Source: Agaricicola taiwanensis (lineage in GTDB: Bacteria; Pseudomonadota; Alphaproteobacteria; Rhizobiales; Methylopilaceae). Taken from it: a stretch of DNA of 64,000 nucleotides. The first letter of the stretch is position 1. Every line of letters begins with the position of its first letter. The notes below the pieces were generated by a model, which saw only the letters and a list, made by a program, of their open reading frames with translations, searched no databases and was not told the DNA's origin. Positions 8,442 through 21,361 of the stretch are shown one piece after another. The translations under genes were made by a program, and so were the position numbers. The stretch is taken from contig NZ_BMCP01000002.1 in NCBI RefSeq assembly GCF_014635245.1, positions 806,001 through 870,000 on the forward strand, read 5' to 3'.

Positions 8442-11345
8442 CTATTCGGCAGCAATCCCGGTGCTCTCCCGGCCACGGGCAAGAACCTCCTTCAGGAAGC
8501 GCCCGGTATGGCTCTCCTTTGCTTTCACGACCTGTTCCGGCGTGCCGGCGGCCACCACTCGTCCTCCGCCGTCGCCGCCCTCGGGGCCCATGTCGATGAT
8601 CCAGTCGGCCGTCTTGATGACCTCCAGATTGTGCTCGATCACGACGACGGTGTTTCCCTGGGCGACCAGTTCATGGAGCACCTCCAGCAGCTTGGCGACA
8701 TCGTGAAAATGGAGGCCGGTGGTCGGTTCATCCAGGATGTACAGCGTGCGGCCGGTCGCACGCTTCGACAGTTCCTTCGACAGCTTGATGCGCTGCGCCT
8801 CGCCGCCCGACAGGGTGGTCGCCTGCTGACCGACATGGATATAGCCGAGCCCGACCCGCCCGAGGGTTTCCATCCTGTCGCGGATCGCGGGAACGGCCTT
8901 GAACAGTTCCTTGGCCTCGTCGACCGTCATATCCAGCACATCGGCGATCGACTTGCCGCGGTAGAGAACTTCCAGCGTCTCGCGGTCATAGCGTTTGCCC
9001 TTGCAGACGTCGCAGGTGACATAGACGTCGGGCAGGAAGTGCATCTCGATCTTGATGACGCCGTCGCCCTGGCACGCTTCGCAGCGGCCGCCCTTGACGT
9101 TGAAGGAGAAGCGTCCGGGCTGATAGCCGCGCGCCTTGGCCTCCGGCAGAGCGGCGAACCACTCGCGGATCGGTGTGAAGGCGCCGGTATAGGTCGCCGG
9201 ATTGGAGCGCGGTGTGCGACCGATGGGGGATTGGTCGATGTCGATGACCTTGTCGAAATTCTCCAGCCCCTCGATCCGGTCGTGCGGGCCTGGATGTTCG
9301 TTGGCGCCATTCAGCTTTCGCGCTATCGCCTTGTAGATCGTATCGATCAACAGGCTCGACTTGCCGCCACCGGACACCCCGGTGACGCAGGTGAAGAGAC
9401 CGAGAGGAATCTCCGCCGTCACGTCCTTCAGATTGTGCGAGCGGGCGCCGACGACCTTCAGCATGCGCTTCCTGTCGGGTTTCCGGCGCACAGCCGGTAC
9501 GGGAACACTCTTCTTGCCCGTCAGATATTGGCCGGTGAGGCTGTTGTTGTCGGCCATCACCTCCGCCGGCGTGCCCTCGGCGACAATGCGGCCGCCATGG
9601 ACGCCGGCGCCCGGGCCGACATCGACCACATAATCGGCGGTGCGGATGGCGTCCTCGTCATGCTCCACCACGATCACGGTGTTGCCGAGGTCGCGCAGGC
9701 GGCGCAGGGTCTCCAACAGGCGATCGTTGTCGCGTTGATGCAGACCGATCGACGGCTCGTCCAGAACATAAAGCACGCCGGTCAGGCCCGAACCGATCTG
9801 GCTCGCCAGCCGGATGCGCTGGCTTTCGCCGCCGGACAGCGTGCCTGACGCGCGGCCAAGGGCGAGATAGTCGAGGCCGACATCCACGAGGAAGCGCAGG
9901 CGGTCGGATATCTCCTTGAGGATGCGGACCGCAATCTCGTTCTGCTTATCGGTCAGTCGGGCTGGAAGCGCTTCAAACCAACCAGCCGCTTGCCGCACCG
10001 AAAGACGGGTCACCGCACTGATGTGCTCGCCATCGATCTTCACCGCGAGCGCTTCCGGCTTCAACCGATCGCCGTTACAGGCCGCGCAGGGGATCTCGCT
10101 CATATATTTGGCGATTTCCTCACGCGCCCAGTCGCTGTCGGTCTCGCGCCAGCGCCGGTCCAGGTTGCTGACAACACCCTCGAAGGTCTTGCGTGTCTCG
10201 TAGTTCTTGAGGCCGTCGTTATATTGGAAGGCGATCTTTTCCACGCCCGAGCCATGGAGGATGACCTCCTTGGCCTTCTCAGGAAGCTGAGCCCAGGGAA
10301 CCGTCGTCTTGAAGCCATAGTGCCGGGCAAGGGCGTCCAGCGTCTGGCCGTAGTAGGGTGAGGTCGATCTTGCCCAGGGCGCTATGGCGCCCCGCTTCAG
10401 ACTGACGCTTTCGTCGGGCACCACGAGGGTGGCGTCGACCCGGCTTTCGGAACCGAGGCCATCGCAGGCGGGGCAGGCGCCAAAGGGATTGTTGAATGAA
10501 AAAATCCGGGGCTCGATTTCCGGGATCGTGAACCCGGAGACAGGGCAGGCGAACTTCTGCGAGAAGGTCAGCCGGCGCGGTTGGCCGCTCTCGTCCTTCT
10601 GGTCGGCAAATTCGGCAAAAGCGATGCCATCGGCGAGGCCGAGGGCCGTCTCGAAGCTGTCGGCAAGGCGGCTTGCGATATCGCCACGGACGACGATGCG
10701 GTCCACAACCACATCGATGTCATGCTTGAACTTCTTGTCCAGCGTCGGAGCATCGTCGATCTCATAGAAGGTGCCGTCGATCTTGACGCGCTGAAAGCCC
10801 TTCTTCTGAAATTCGGCCAACTCCTTACGGTATTCGCCCTTGCGGCCGCGCACGACCGGCGCCAGCAGGAACAGGCGCGTGCCTTCCGGCAGGGCCAACA
10901 CACGATCCACCATCTGGCTGACCGTCTGGCTTTCGATGGGAAGGCCCGTGGCGGGGGAATAGGGGACACCCACACGCGCCCACAGCAGGCGCATGTAGTC
11001 GTAGATCTCGGTCACGGTGCCAACGGTCGAACGTGGATTCTTCGACGTCGTCTTCTGCTCGATGGAAATGGCCGGCGAGAGGCCGTCGATCTGATCGACA
11101 TCAGGCTTCTGCATCATCTCCAGGAACTGCCGCGCATATGAGGAAAGGCTCTCCACATAGCGCCGCTGTCCCTCGGCATAGATGGTGTCGAAAGCAAGCG
11201 AGGACTTTCCCGACCCCGACAGTCCGGTGAAGACCACGAGCTTATCGCGCGGGATCGTGAGGTCGACGTTCTTGAGATTATGCTCGCGTGCGCCGCGGAT
11301 GGAGATCACGCGCGTATCGCGTTCGGAAGCAGAACGTTTGGGCAT
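8442..11345 (-). CDS. uvrA: UvrABC excinuclease subunit A
   Basis: DNA-damage recognition ATPase of nucleotide excision repair. At 967 residues it is full length. The first ABC half begins with the Walker [17 protein letters not shown], and the second has [16 protein letters not shown]; both ABC signatures (TLSGGE) and Walker B segments (VLDEPS, ILDEPT) are present. The C-terminal zinc finger has all four cysteines (CEACQGDG and CDVCKGK). The first zinc module reads CPVSG instead of C-x-x-C, so one ligand is Ser while the distal CPAC pair is kept. A LexA box lies about 110 bp upstream. An upstream minus-strand TTGACT-N16-TAGTTC could be its promoter. Confidence 0.98.
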   Translation of the reverse strand: MPKRSASERDTRVISIRGAREHNLKNVDLTIPRDKLVVFTGLSGSGKSSLAFDTIYAEGQRRYVESLSSYARQFLEMMQKPDVDQIDGLSPAISIEQKTTSKNPRSTVGTVTEIYDYMRLLWARVGVPYSPATGLPIESQTVSQMVDRVLALPEGTRLFLLAPVVRGRKGEYRKELAEFQKKGFQRVKIDGTFYEIDDAPTLDKKFKHDIDVVVDRIVVRGDIASRLADSFETALGLADGIAFAEFADQKDESGQPRRLTFSQKFACPVSGFTIPEIEPRIFSFNNPFGACPACDGLGSESRVDATLVVPDESVSLKRGAIAPWARSTSPYYGQTLDALARHYGFKTTVPWAQLPEKAKEVILHGSGVEKIAFQYNDGLKNYETRKTFEGVVSNLDRRWRETDSDWAREEIAKYMSEIPCAACNGDRLKPEALAVKIDGEHISAVTRLSVRQAAGWFEALPARLTDKQNEIAVRILKEISDRLRFLVDVGLDYLALGRASGTLSGGESQRIRLASQIGSGLTGVLYVLDEPSIGLHQRDNDRLLETLRRLRDLGNTVIVVEHDEDAIRTADYVVDVGPGAGVHGGRIVAEGTPAEVMADNNSLTGQYLTGKKSVPVPAVRRKPDRKRMLKVVGARSHNLKDVTAEIPLGLFTCVTGVSGGGKSSLLIDTIYKAIARKLNGANEHPGPHDRIEGLENFDKVIDIDQSPIGRTPRSNPATYTGAFTPIREWFAALPEAKARGYQPGRFSFNVKGGRCEACQGDGVIKIEMHFLPDVYVTCDVCKGKRYDRETLEVLYRGKSIADVLDMTVDEAKELFKAVPAIRDRMETLGRVGLGYIHVGQQATTLSGGEAQRIKLSKELSKRATGRTLYILDEPTTGLHFHDVAKLLEVLHELVAQGNTVVVIEHNLEVIKTADWIIDMGPEGGDGGGRVVAAGTPEQVVKAKESHTGRFLKEVLARGRESTGIAAE

Positions 11346-11452
11346 AGGTCGGTCCGACAGTGGTGGAACGCTTTACATAGGTGCTCGCCATGCGAACTGC
11401 GAGCCCGCGAGGATTTGAACTAACGTCTTGCAGGCTCGAGTCAACGAAGATA

Positions 11453-11467
11453 GAACATATACAGAAC
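11453..11467. promoter_or_regulatory. LexA (SOS) box between uvrA and ssb
   Basis: The sequence GAAC-ATATACA-GAAC is an exact match to the alphaproteobacterial LexA consensus direct repeat GAAC-N7-GAAC (GTTC-N7-GTTC on the other strand). It lies in the divergent uvrA/ssb intergenic region, 108 bp from the uvrA start and 117 bp from the ssb start, so it could control either or both genes, as the divergent uvrA-ssb pair is SOS-controlled in E. coli. Confidence 0.88.
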
Positions 11468-11583
11468 ATCCAGTGCCCGTAAATGGGCCTCTGTGGACAC
11501 CATCAGAAGTGGCCTGACTTTGTTTGCGGCGGCGGCTAGGTTGGCTGCTTGACCGCCGAGTTGGGCCTCAAGGAGCGAATGTC

Positions 11584-12096
11584 ATGTCTGGAAGCGTCAA
11601 TAAAGTCATCCTGATCGGCAATCTTGGCGCTGATCCGGAAATCCGCCGCACCCAGGATGGCCGTCCGATTGCCAACCTTCGCATCGCCACCTCGGAAACC
11701 TGGCGTGACAAGAGCTCCGGTGAGCGCAAGGAAAAGACCGAATGGCACCGCGTCGTGGTGTTCAACGAAGGCCTGTGCCGCGTGATCGAGCAATATGTGA
11801 AGAAGGGCTCGAAGGTCTATATTGAGGGCGCCCTGCAGACCCGCAAGTGGCAGGATCAATCCGGCCAGGAACGCTATTCCACCGAGGTTGTGCTGCAGGG
11901 CTTCAACTCGACCCTGACCCTGCTCGACGGGCGCGGGCAGGGCGGTGGTGAGTCCTATGATGATCGCAGCAGCAGCAGTGATTTCGGCCGCTCCGGTGGC
12001 TTTGAATCCGGCGCGGCGGGCAGCGCTGGACGTAGCGGTGGTGGCGGTAGCGGAAATCGCTTTGCCGATTCCATCGACGACGATATCCCGTTCTGA
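11584..12096 (+). CDS. ssb: Single-stranded DNA-binding protein
   Basis: Protects single-stranded DNA in replication, recombination and repair. The ATG at 11584 is preceded by CAAGGAG with good spacing, giving [15 protein letters not shown], the usual start of the OB-fold. The fold ends around residue 112 and is followed by a Gly/Ser-rich disordered linker and the acidic tip D-D-D-I-P-F that recruits partner proteins. The 170-residue length is typical. It is divergent from uvrA across a LexA box and has its own terminator. Confidence 0.97.
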   Translation: MSGSVNKVILIGNLGADPEIRRTQDGRPIANLRIATSETWRDKSSGERKEKTEWHRVVVFNEGLCRVIEQYVKKGSKVYIEGALQTRKWQDQSGQERYSTEVVLQGFNSTLTLLDGRGQGGGESYDDRSSSSDFGRSGGFESGAAGSAGRSGGGGSGNRFADSIDDDIPF

Positions 12097-12118
12097 CGGG
12101 CTGCGTCCGGAGGCTTTG

Positions 12119-12147
12119 AAGCGCACCTCAAACGGGTGCGCTTTTTT
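12119..12147 (+). terminator. Rho-independent terminator after ssb
   Basis: AAGCGCACC and GGGTGCGCTT form a stem around a five-base loop and are followed by a run of T residues, 23 bases after the ssb stop. The marC gene ends just beyond on the opposite strand. Confidence 0.88.
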
Positions 12148-12150
12148 GCA

Positions 12151-12777
12151 TCAGGCAGCCGCCGCCTTCACACCATCGATGACGAACTGGATCGCCAGCG
12201 CGGCCAGGATCACCCCGAGCAGCCGGCCCATCAGGATCCGCCCGGTGGTGCCGAGAAAGCGTTCCAGCCGCTCCGCCGCCAGGAACACCGCAAGGCAGGC
12301 GAGGGCGACGACGCAGATGACAGCAATGATGCCGGCAAGGAGCAGCAGGTTGCCATCGCTGCGGCCAGCCGAAAGGATCGCCGCGGTGATGGCGCCGGGG
12401 CCCGCCATGAGCGGGATGGCGAGTGGGAAAGCCGCGATCGATCGGATATGGTCGATGGTGATCGCCGTTTCCACCGTCTGAGCCTTGCGTTCGGTGCGGC
12501 GCTCGAAGACCATCTCGAAGGCCACCCAGAACAGGAACAGGCCGCCGGCGATACGGAACGCGGGCAGGCCGATGCCAAGCTGGCGCAGCAGCCAGTCTCC
12601 CATCAACGCGGACACCGACAGGATCAGAGTGGCGATGACGCAGGCTCTGACCGCGACCGCGCGGCGTTCAAGCTGAGTCATTCCTACGGTGAGCGCGAGG
12701 AAAATCGGCGCCAGGCCTGGCGGATCGACCGTCACCAGCATGGTGACGAGGGTGGAGGTCAGCAGTTCGGCGGACAC
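12151..12777 (-). CDS. MarC-family integral membrane protein
   Basis: MarC/UPF0056 proteins are six-helix inner-membrane proteins of unresolved function; the historical link to multiple antibiotic resistance is not supported for the family. The GTG at 12777 is chosen since it has GAGGG six bases upstream and gives 208 residues, the family size. The signature V-D-P-P-G-L-A-P-I-F-L-A-L-T is in the first helix region, and the paired motif A-F-P-L-A-I-P-L-M-A-G-P-G-A-I-T lies in the middle. It is convergent with ssb. Confidence 0.9.
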   Translation of the reverse strand: MSAELLTSTLVTMLVTVDPPGLAPIFLALTVGMTQLERRAVAVRACVIATLILSVSALMGDWLLRQLGIGLPAFRIAGGLFLFWVAFEMVFERRTERKAQTVETAITIDHIRSIAAFPLAIPLMAGPGAITAAILSAGRSDGNLLLLAGIIAVICVVALACLAVFLAAERLERFLGTTGRILMGRLLGVILAALAIQFVIDGVKAAAA

Positions 12778-13007
12778 GGCACGGCCCTCGTTTCGCTGGT
12801 GGTTTTGCTCGGCATCTCGCCTTGCATTTAGCCCGCGAAAGCGGGGCTTTGCCACAGTCCCGCTTCAATCGGCTGCCGGCCGATAAATAAAATCCAGCAA
12901 GCCATTGGAATAGCTTGCAAAATTATCCCTGAATAATTCTGTCAAGGATTCGCTCCCCCCGACGGAATCACCTATACAGAAACGTCTGAAAAAAGTGGGT
13001 TTTCGCC

Positions 13008-15770
<2,763 letters not shown>

Positions 15771-15773
15771 TGG

Positions 15774-15959
15774 TCACGGCGTCCGGAAGGCGATGGTACG
15801 GCCGGATGTGTGCAGCAGCATCACATTCGGCTCCAGCGATGAATGGATCGTCAGCCGGTCTGGGCTGTGGAAGCCCGCGGCCTGCGCCAGCCGTCCAAGC
15901 GAGAGGCCCAGGCCAGCGGCGATGGACAGCACGAGAAGCGTTTGAATGACCAGTTTCAC
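15774..15959 (-). CDS. Small membrane-anchored or secreted protein, unknown
   Basis: A 61-residue protein starting at GTG 15959 with GGAGAG eight to ten bases upstream. Residues 4-28 form a signal peptide or membrane anchor (L-V-I-Q-T-L-L-V-L-S-I-A-A-G-L-G-L-S-L-G), with a possible cleavage after A-Q-A-A. The mature part of about 33 residues has no recognisable motif. It converges on gyrA with three bases between stop codons. The good ribosome site and clean signal peptide support it as real, but I do not recognise the family. Confidence 0.6.
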   Translation of the reverse strand: MKLVIQTLLVLSIAAGLGLSLGRLAQAAGFHSPDRLTIHSSLEPNVMLLHTSGRTIAFRTP

Positions 15960-16084
15960 GTTTTTGCTCTCCAGAGACGCGGATATATTAGAGCACGTCG
16001 CCTGAGCCCCAGCTGACCGTCCCGTTCATCGACCGTTCAGCCTGCCGCTTGCGGCAATCCTGCCATCAAGCTAAGCCGGAACCT

Positions 16085-16585
16085 ATGACACATACTGGTT
16101 TCTACGCAGGTAGTTTCGATCCGGTTACCAACGGCCACCTCGACGTCGTTCGAAGTGCCTGCCGGATGCTCGATAAACTGGTCATCGGGGTGGGTATCCA
16201 CCCCGGCAAAGTGCCTGTTCTTGCTGCGGAAAAACGGATGGAACTGCTTCGCGACGTCTGCGAGCCCGTCGCGAAAGAACATTGTACCATTTTGGAAATC
16301 CACAGTTTTTCCGACCTTACTGTTAAGGCGGCAGCAAGGTTTGGGGCACAGCTCCTCATTCGCGGCCTGCGCGACGGGAGCGACTGCGATTACGAAATGC
16401 AGCTCGCGGGCATGAACGGCAGGCTTGCGCCTGACATCGGAACGGTGTTTCTGCCGGCATCGCCTGATGTCCGACACATCACCGCCACCTTGGTGCGGCA
16501 GATCGCAGGCATGGGTGGCGATATATCGGCCTTCGTCCCGAAAGCCGTCATCGGGCCTGTGACCGAAGCCTTTACCAACCGCTGA
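16085..16585 (+). CDS. coaD: Phosphopantetheine adenylyltransferase
   Basis: Fourth step of coenzyme A synthesis: transfers AMP from ATP to 4'-phosphopantetheine. The nucleotidyltransferase motif appears as [12 protein letters not shown] at residues 8-19, and the [12 protein letters not shown] loop for phosphopantetheine binding follows at about residue 90. The ATG at 16085 gives 166 residues, the normal length. It leads a run of six close, co-directional genes through tgt. An in-frame TTG further upstream adds nothing conserved. Confidence 0.96.
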   Translation: MTHTGFYAGSFDPVTNGHLDVVRSACRMLDKLVIGVGIHPGKVPVLAAEKRMELLRDVCEPVAKEHCTILEIHSFSDLTVKAAARFGAQLLIRGLRDGSDCDYEMQLAGMNGRLAPDIGTVFLPASPDVRHITATLVRQIAGMGGDISAFVPKAVIGPVTEAFTNR

Positions 16586-16607
16586 CCTTCACTTCAGGAG
16601 CCATCAC

Positions 16608-17129
16608 ATGCGCATCTTCGCCGCGATGCTTGCAGGCATCAGCATGCTTTCACTGGCCAGCGTCGCCGCCGATGCCGCGAGCCTGACGCTGGAAACCACC
16701 AAGGGGCCGGTCTCCATCAAACTTCGTGATGATCTGGCGCCGAAGCATGCGGAGCGCCTCACGACCCTGGCGAAGGAAGGTTTCTATAACGGCGTTCCAT
16801 TCCACCGGGTCATTCAGGGCTTCATGGCGCAAACAGGTGATCCCACCGGTACCGGCGGCTCCAACTATCCCGACCTTCCGGCGGAATTTTCGGATGTGTC
16901 CTTCCAGCGCGGTATCGTGGGAATGGCCCGCTCGTCAGATCCCAACAGCGCCAACAGTCAGTTCTTCATCACCACGGGCGATGCGAGCTTCCTCGACGGC
17001 CAGTATACGGTTATCGGCGAAGTGACATCAGGCATGGAAAATGTTCTGAAGCTCAACGCCGGCTCCAAAGCCGCCAACGGCATGGTGCCAAATCCAGACA
17101 AGGTCACTCGTGTGACCGTTAGCCAGTAA
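16608..17129 (+). CDS. Periplasmic cyclophilin-type peptidyl-prolyl isomerase
   Basis: Catalyses cis-trans isomerisation of X-Pro bonds in exported proteins. A Sec signal peptide occupies residues 1-24 (MRIFAAMLAGISMLSLASVA... ending A-D-A-A-S). The cyclophilin domain contains the active-site segment F-H-R-V-I-Q-G-F-M-A-Q-T-G-D, and later A-N-S-Q-F-F-I-T and L-D-G-Q-Y-T-V-I-G-E. The ribosome site is CAGGAG. It is followed 23 bp later by a second, cytoplasmic cyclophilin, apparently a tandem duplication with divergent localisation. Equivalent to PpiA in role. Confidence 0.94.
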   Translation: MRIFAAMLAGISMLSLASVAADAASLTLETTKGPVSIKLRDDLAPKHAERLTTLAKEGFYNGVPFHRVIQGFMAQTGDPTGTGGSNYPDLPAEFSDVSFQRGIVGMARSSDPNSANSQFFITTGDASFLDGQYTVIGEVTSGMENVLKLNAGSKAANGMVPNPDKVTRVTVSQ

Positions 17130-17152
17130 GACAACGTCACAGGAGAATCCCC

Positions 17153-17623
17153 ATGAGCGATCGCGATCCCGAGAACACGCTCGTCCTCGAAACGACCCAC
17201 GGCGAGGTGGTTATCCGCCTCCGGCCGGACCTCGCCCCGAACCATGTGGCGCGGATCAAGGAACTGGCCCGCGAAGGCTTCTACGACGGTGTGGTGTTCC
17301 ATCGCGTGATCGAGGGCTTCATGGCCCAGACGGGCGATCCCACCGGCACCGGCATGGGTGGCTCGGGCAAGAAGCTGAAAGCCGAGTTCAACAGCGGCAA
17401 GCATGTCCGCGGCACAGCTTCCATGGCACGCGCCGCAAGCCCCGATTCCGGCGACAGCCAGTTCTTCATCTGCTTCGACGATGCCTCCTTTCTCGACGGC
17501 CAGTACACGGTCTGGGGCGAGGTAGTCGAAGGCATGGAGAACGTCGACAAGATCAAGCGCGGCGAACCCGTGCAGAATCCCGATAAAATCGTCAGCGCCA
17601 AGGTCCTGGCCGACGTGGCGTGA
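17153..17623 (+). CDS. Cytoplasmic cyclophilin-type peptidyl-prolyl isomerase
   Basis: A 156-residue cyclophilin without a signal peptide, so expected in the cytoplasm (PpiB-like). Active-site residues are in FHRVIEGFMAQTGDPTGTGM; the D-S-Q-F-F-I-C-F-D-D and L-D-G-Q-Y-T-V-W-G-E segments are also conserved. An AGGAGA ribosome site precedes ATG 17153. It directly follows its exported paralogue in the same operon and shares the same G-D-P-T-G-T-G motif. Confidence 0.94.
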   Translation: MSDRDPENTLVLETTHGEVVIRLRPDLAPNHVARIKELAREGFYDGVVFHRVIEGFMAQTGDPTGTGMGGSGKKLKAEFNSGKHVRGTASMARAASPDSGDSQFFICFDDASFLDGQYTVWGEVVEGMENVDKIKRGEPVQNPDKIVSAKVLADVA

Positions 17624-17645
17624 CGCCAAAAGCGATGAGGATGCG

Positions 17646-18098
17646 ATGATCGCGACGCTTGCCTTCGGGCTGCTTGCCCTCGGCGTGGGCATCGGCCTGT
17701 CTTTCCAGAGCGCGATCAACGCATCTCTCGCACGGAGCCTGGAGTCAGCACTGCTGGCGGCGACCATTTCCTTCTCGGTCGGCGCGGCCGCGCTGTTCCT
17801 GGTTTCTCTTGTCAGCGGCCAGTTGTCTCTGGTGGGCGCGGGCTGGCGCTCCGTCCCGCTGCCTTATTGGATTGCTGGCGGCATTATCGGTGCGGGATTC
17901 GTTTGGTCCGCAACCTTCCTGGTGCCGCGCATTGGTGTTGCTTCGCTGCTGTCCTTCGCCATTGCCGGACAGCTTTTGTCCGCCGTCGTGATCGATCACT
18001 TCGGACTTATCGGCGTGGCCGAACGCGCCCTGACGCTTGGGCGCGCCGCGGGCCTGATGCTGTTGCTGATCGGCGCCTTTCTGGTGTCTTTCGCCTGA
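17646..18098 (+). CDS. DMT-superfamily membrane protein (DUF606/YdcZ)
   Basis: A 150-residue membrane protein with five predicted helices, starting [20 protein letters not shown], the YdcZ/DUF606 pattern. These half-size members of the drug/metabolite transporter superfamily usually work as dimers; substrates are not established. It lies between the cyclophilins and queA in the coaD-tgt operon with 22 and 10 bp spacings. The link to its neighbours looks positional rather than functional. Confidence 0.82.
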   Translation: MIATLAFGLLALGVGIGLSFQSAINASLARSLESALLAATISFSVGAAALFLVSLVSGQLSLVGAGWRSVPLPYWIAGGIIGAGFVWSATFLVPRIGVASLLSFAIAGQLLSAVVIDHFGLIGVAERALTLGRAAGLMLLLIGAFLVSFA

Positions 18099-18108
18099 GG
18101 CTGCGTCA

Positions 18109-19184
18109 ATGGATGTTTCGCTCTTCGACTTCGACCTGCCGGAGGAGCGCATCGCGCTTCGTCCTGCCAACCCACGCGACAGCGCACGGCTGCTGGTGGT
18201 TGAGCCGGACCGGCTTCAGGACCGCATCGTCTCCGAACTTCCCGATATCCTGCGCCCGGGTGACCTCCTGGTGGCCAACAACACCCGGGTCATTCCGGCG
18301 CGGCTGATCGGCAGGCGCACGGGCCGCGGCGAAACGGAGCCGAAGATCGAGGCGATGTTGCACATGCGGGTCGATAGCGCGACCTGGAAAGCTTTCGCCA
18401 AGCCGGCACGGAAGCTGGAGGTGGGTGACCGGCTCCAATTCGGTGGGGGCAGCAACGCCTGTCTTCTCGGCCATCTGGAGGCCACGGTGGCTGACAAGGG
18501 AGAGGCGGGTGAAATCACTCTGGCCTTCGATCTTGCGGGGCCGGACCTCGATTTTGCCATTGCCGCCCAGGGCACAATGCCGCTGCCTCCCTATATTGCC
18601 GGCAAGCGCCCGCCGGACGAGCGGGATCAGTCGGATTATCAGACGCTATTTGCGCGGGAAGAGGGTGCGGTGGCGGCGCCGACCGCAGGCCTGCACTTTA
18701 CCCCATCTCTTCATGAAAAACTTGAAGTATCTGGCGTAAGCATCTGTAATATCACTCTCCACGTCGGAGCGGGCACCTTCCTCCCGGTCAAAGTGGAGGA
18801 TACCAAAAATCATCGGATGCATGCCGAACGCGGGTACATCTCCGCTGAGGCCGCAGAACAGATCAATGCGGTGCGGCAGGGCGGCGGGCGCGTCATCGCC
18901 ATCGGCACGACAGCGCTTCGTCTCCTCGAAAGCGCGGCGGCAGAGGACGGAACGCTGTCGGCCTGGTCGGATGCAACCGACATCTTCATCACGCCGGGAT
19001 ATCGCTTCAGAAGCATCGATGCCTTGCTGACCAATTTCCATTTGCCCCGCTCGACGCTGTTCATGCTGGTGTCGGCCTTTGCCGGGCTGGAGCGGATGAA
19101 GAGCGCCTATGCGCATGCCATTGCGGGTGGCTATCGCTTCTACTCCTATGGTGACGCCAGCCTTCTCTTCCCGGAAAATCCCCG

Positions 19185-19188
<4 letters not shown>
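18109..19188 (+). CDS. queA: S-adenosylmethionine:tRNA ribosyltransferase-isomerase
   Basis: Transfers and isomerises the ribosyl group of SAM onto 7-aminomethyl-7-deazaguanine at wobble position 34, giving epoxyqueuosine. The 359 residues include F-D-L-P-E-E-R-I-A at the N-terminus, [10 protein letters not shown] at about residue 57, P-T-A-G-L-H-F-T in the middle, and the C-terminal [16 protein letters not shown]. The stop overlaps the tgt start by four bases (ATGA), so the two queuosine enzymes are translationally coupled. Confidence 0.97.
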
Positions 19189-20318
<1,130 letters not shown>

Positions 20319-20335
20319 AAATCCCCGATTTTGGC

Positions 20336-20364
20336 TTGACCCGCGGTAGTCTCATCCGTAGCTT
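20336..20364 (+). promoter_or_regulatory. Candidate promoter of tRNA-Lys
   Basis: A -35 element TTGACC (20336-20341) and a -10-like TAGCTT (20359-20364) are separated by exactly 17 bases and end 13 bases before the mature tRNA. The same TTGAC-N17 layout precedes tRNA-Glu in this window. Confidence 0.55.
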
Positions 20365-20377
20365 CCGCCCCGCATGT

Positions 20378-20453
20378 GAGCCCGTAGCTCAGCTGGTAGA
20401 GCACGTGACTTTTAATCATGGGGTCCAGGGTTCGAATCCCTGCGGGCTCACCA
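20378..20453 (+). tRNA. tRNA-Lys (anticodon TTT)
   Basis: 76-base cloverleaf with the acceptor stem GAGCCCG/CGGGCTC, a D-arm GCTCAGCTGGTAGAGC, the anticodon loop CTTTTAA (TTT, Lys), the T-arm containing GGTTCGAATCC, discriminator A and an encoded CCA. Confidence 0.97.
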
Positions 20454-20523
20454 TGCGGAAATCGACCCTTTTTCATGAGAACGGGTCTTGGCGGGCGGGG
20501 CGCCAACTCACACGTTGGACCTG

Positions 20524-21039
20524 ATGGACGCCACCACCACCGAACTTTCGACCGCTCAAGAGTTTCGCGACGCCATGGCCTGCATCCCCATGGCGGTGCA
20601 TGTGGTGGCGACCGACGGACCCAGTGGCCGCAGCGGATTGACGGCATCGGCCGTTGCTTCCGTGACCGACACGCCGCCAACACTGCTTGTCTGTGTCAAC
20701 CATTCCAGCCGCTCCAACGCCATCCTGAAAGGCAACGGGGTTCTCACGGTGAATGCACTCCGTGCCGATCAGCATACCCTTGCTGAACGTTTTGCCGGGC
20801 GAGCCGGCGGCAAGGATGGGGATCGTTTTTCGGAGGGCGGGTGGACGGTACTGGCTACGGGTGCGCCCGTTCTTGCATCAGGCCTTTGCACCTTCGACTG
20901 CCGCATCGTCGAGATGGTGGAAGTCGGCACGCACACCGTGATGTTCGCCGAGGTGGTCGCCATTCGCCGGGGCAGCCCGGCGGACGGCCTCGTCTATAAG
21001 GATAGACGGTATGGGGTTGCTCCGCATCAACCCGAGTGA
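20524..21039 (+). CDS. Flavin reductase-domain protein (RutF/HpaC-like)
   Basis: A 171-residue NAD(P)H:FMN/FAD reductase-like protein of the split-barrel fold. Characteristic segments are F-R-D-A-M-A-C-I-P-M-A-V-H-V-V-A-T-D near the start, G-L-T-A-S-A-V-A-S-V-T-D-T-P-P-T-L-L-V-C-V-N in the flavin-binding region (given as separate residues), and N-A-L near residue 75. Such proteins usually supply reduced flavin to a partner monooxygenase, but no monooxygenase gene is adjacent, so the partner is unknown. ATG 20524 is favoured over an upstream in-frame TTG. The stop codon abuts the end of the convergent small gene. Confidence 0.85.
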   Translation: MDATTTELSTAQEFRDAMACIPMAVHVVATDGPSGRSGLTASAVASVTDTPPTLLVCVNHSSRSNAILKGNGVLTVNALRADQHTLAERFAGRAGGKDGDRFSEGGWTVLATGAPVLASGLCTFDCRIVEMVEVGTHTVMFAEVVAIRRGSPADGLVYKDRRYGVAPHQPE

Positions 21040-21225
21040 TCAGCGAACAGCGGTGTCGCTGACATCCTGCGCGAACGGCAGGCCGCTCTCGGATGAGGCT
21101 CTGCCCTCATCAACAACATTCAACCCATAACTCGCACGCGGGCTTTCAAACGACGCAGTGACAATGGCGCCAAGACCAAGCGCCAGGGCGACAATGGCGA
21201 TACCCGCAAGGATGCTGTTACGCAT
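21040..21225 (-). CDS. Small single-helix membrane protein, unknown
   Basis: A 61-residue protein starting at ATG 21225 with GGGAG seven bases upstream. Residues 3-24 form one hydrophobic helix (N-S-I-L-A-G-I-A-I-V-A-L-A-L-G-L-G-A-I-V), which may be an anchor or an uncleaved signal. The rest is short and polar, with an S-Y-G-L-N-V-V segment. I do not recognise a family. A 16-base palindrome (AGGTGCC-GA-GGCACCT, 21244-21259) lies directly upstream and could be an operator. Confidence 0.6.
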   Translation of the reverse strand: MRNSILAGIAIVALALGLGAIVTASFESPRASYGLNVVDEGRASSESGLPFAQDVSDTAVR

Positions 21226-21243
21226 GCTGCTCTCCCTTGCTCT

Positions 21244-21259
21244 AGGTGCCGAGGCACCT
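21244..21259. promoter_or_regulatory. Palindrome upstream of the small membrane-protein gene
   Basis: Perfect seven-base arms AGGTGCC and GGCACCT are separated by two bases, 19 bases upstream of the ATG at 21225. There is no T-run on either side, so it is not an intrinsic terminator. A symmetric regulator-binding site is possible; no regulator can be named. Confidence 0.3.
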
Positions 21260-21361
21260 TCGGGGTAGAGCATGCCAGCCAAGTTTCGCCGCTTTATGGT
21301 GCGGCTGGGGACTCAATGTGAAAAGACCGTGGCGACAATGGAGCCGTCACGGCCAATTTGA

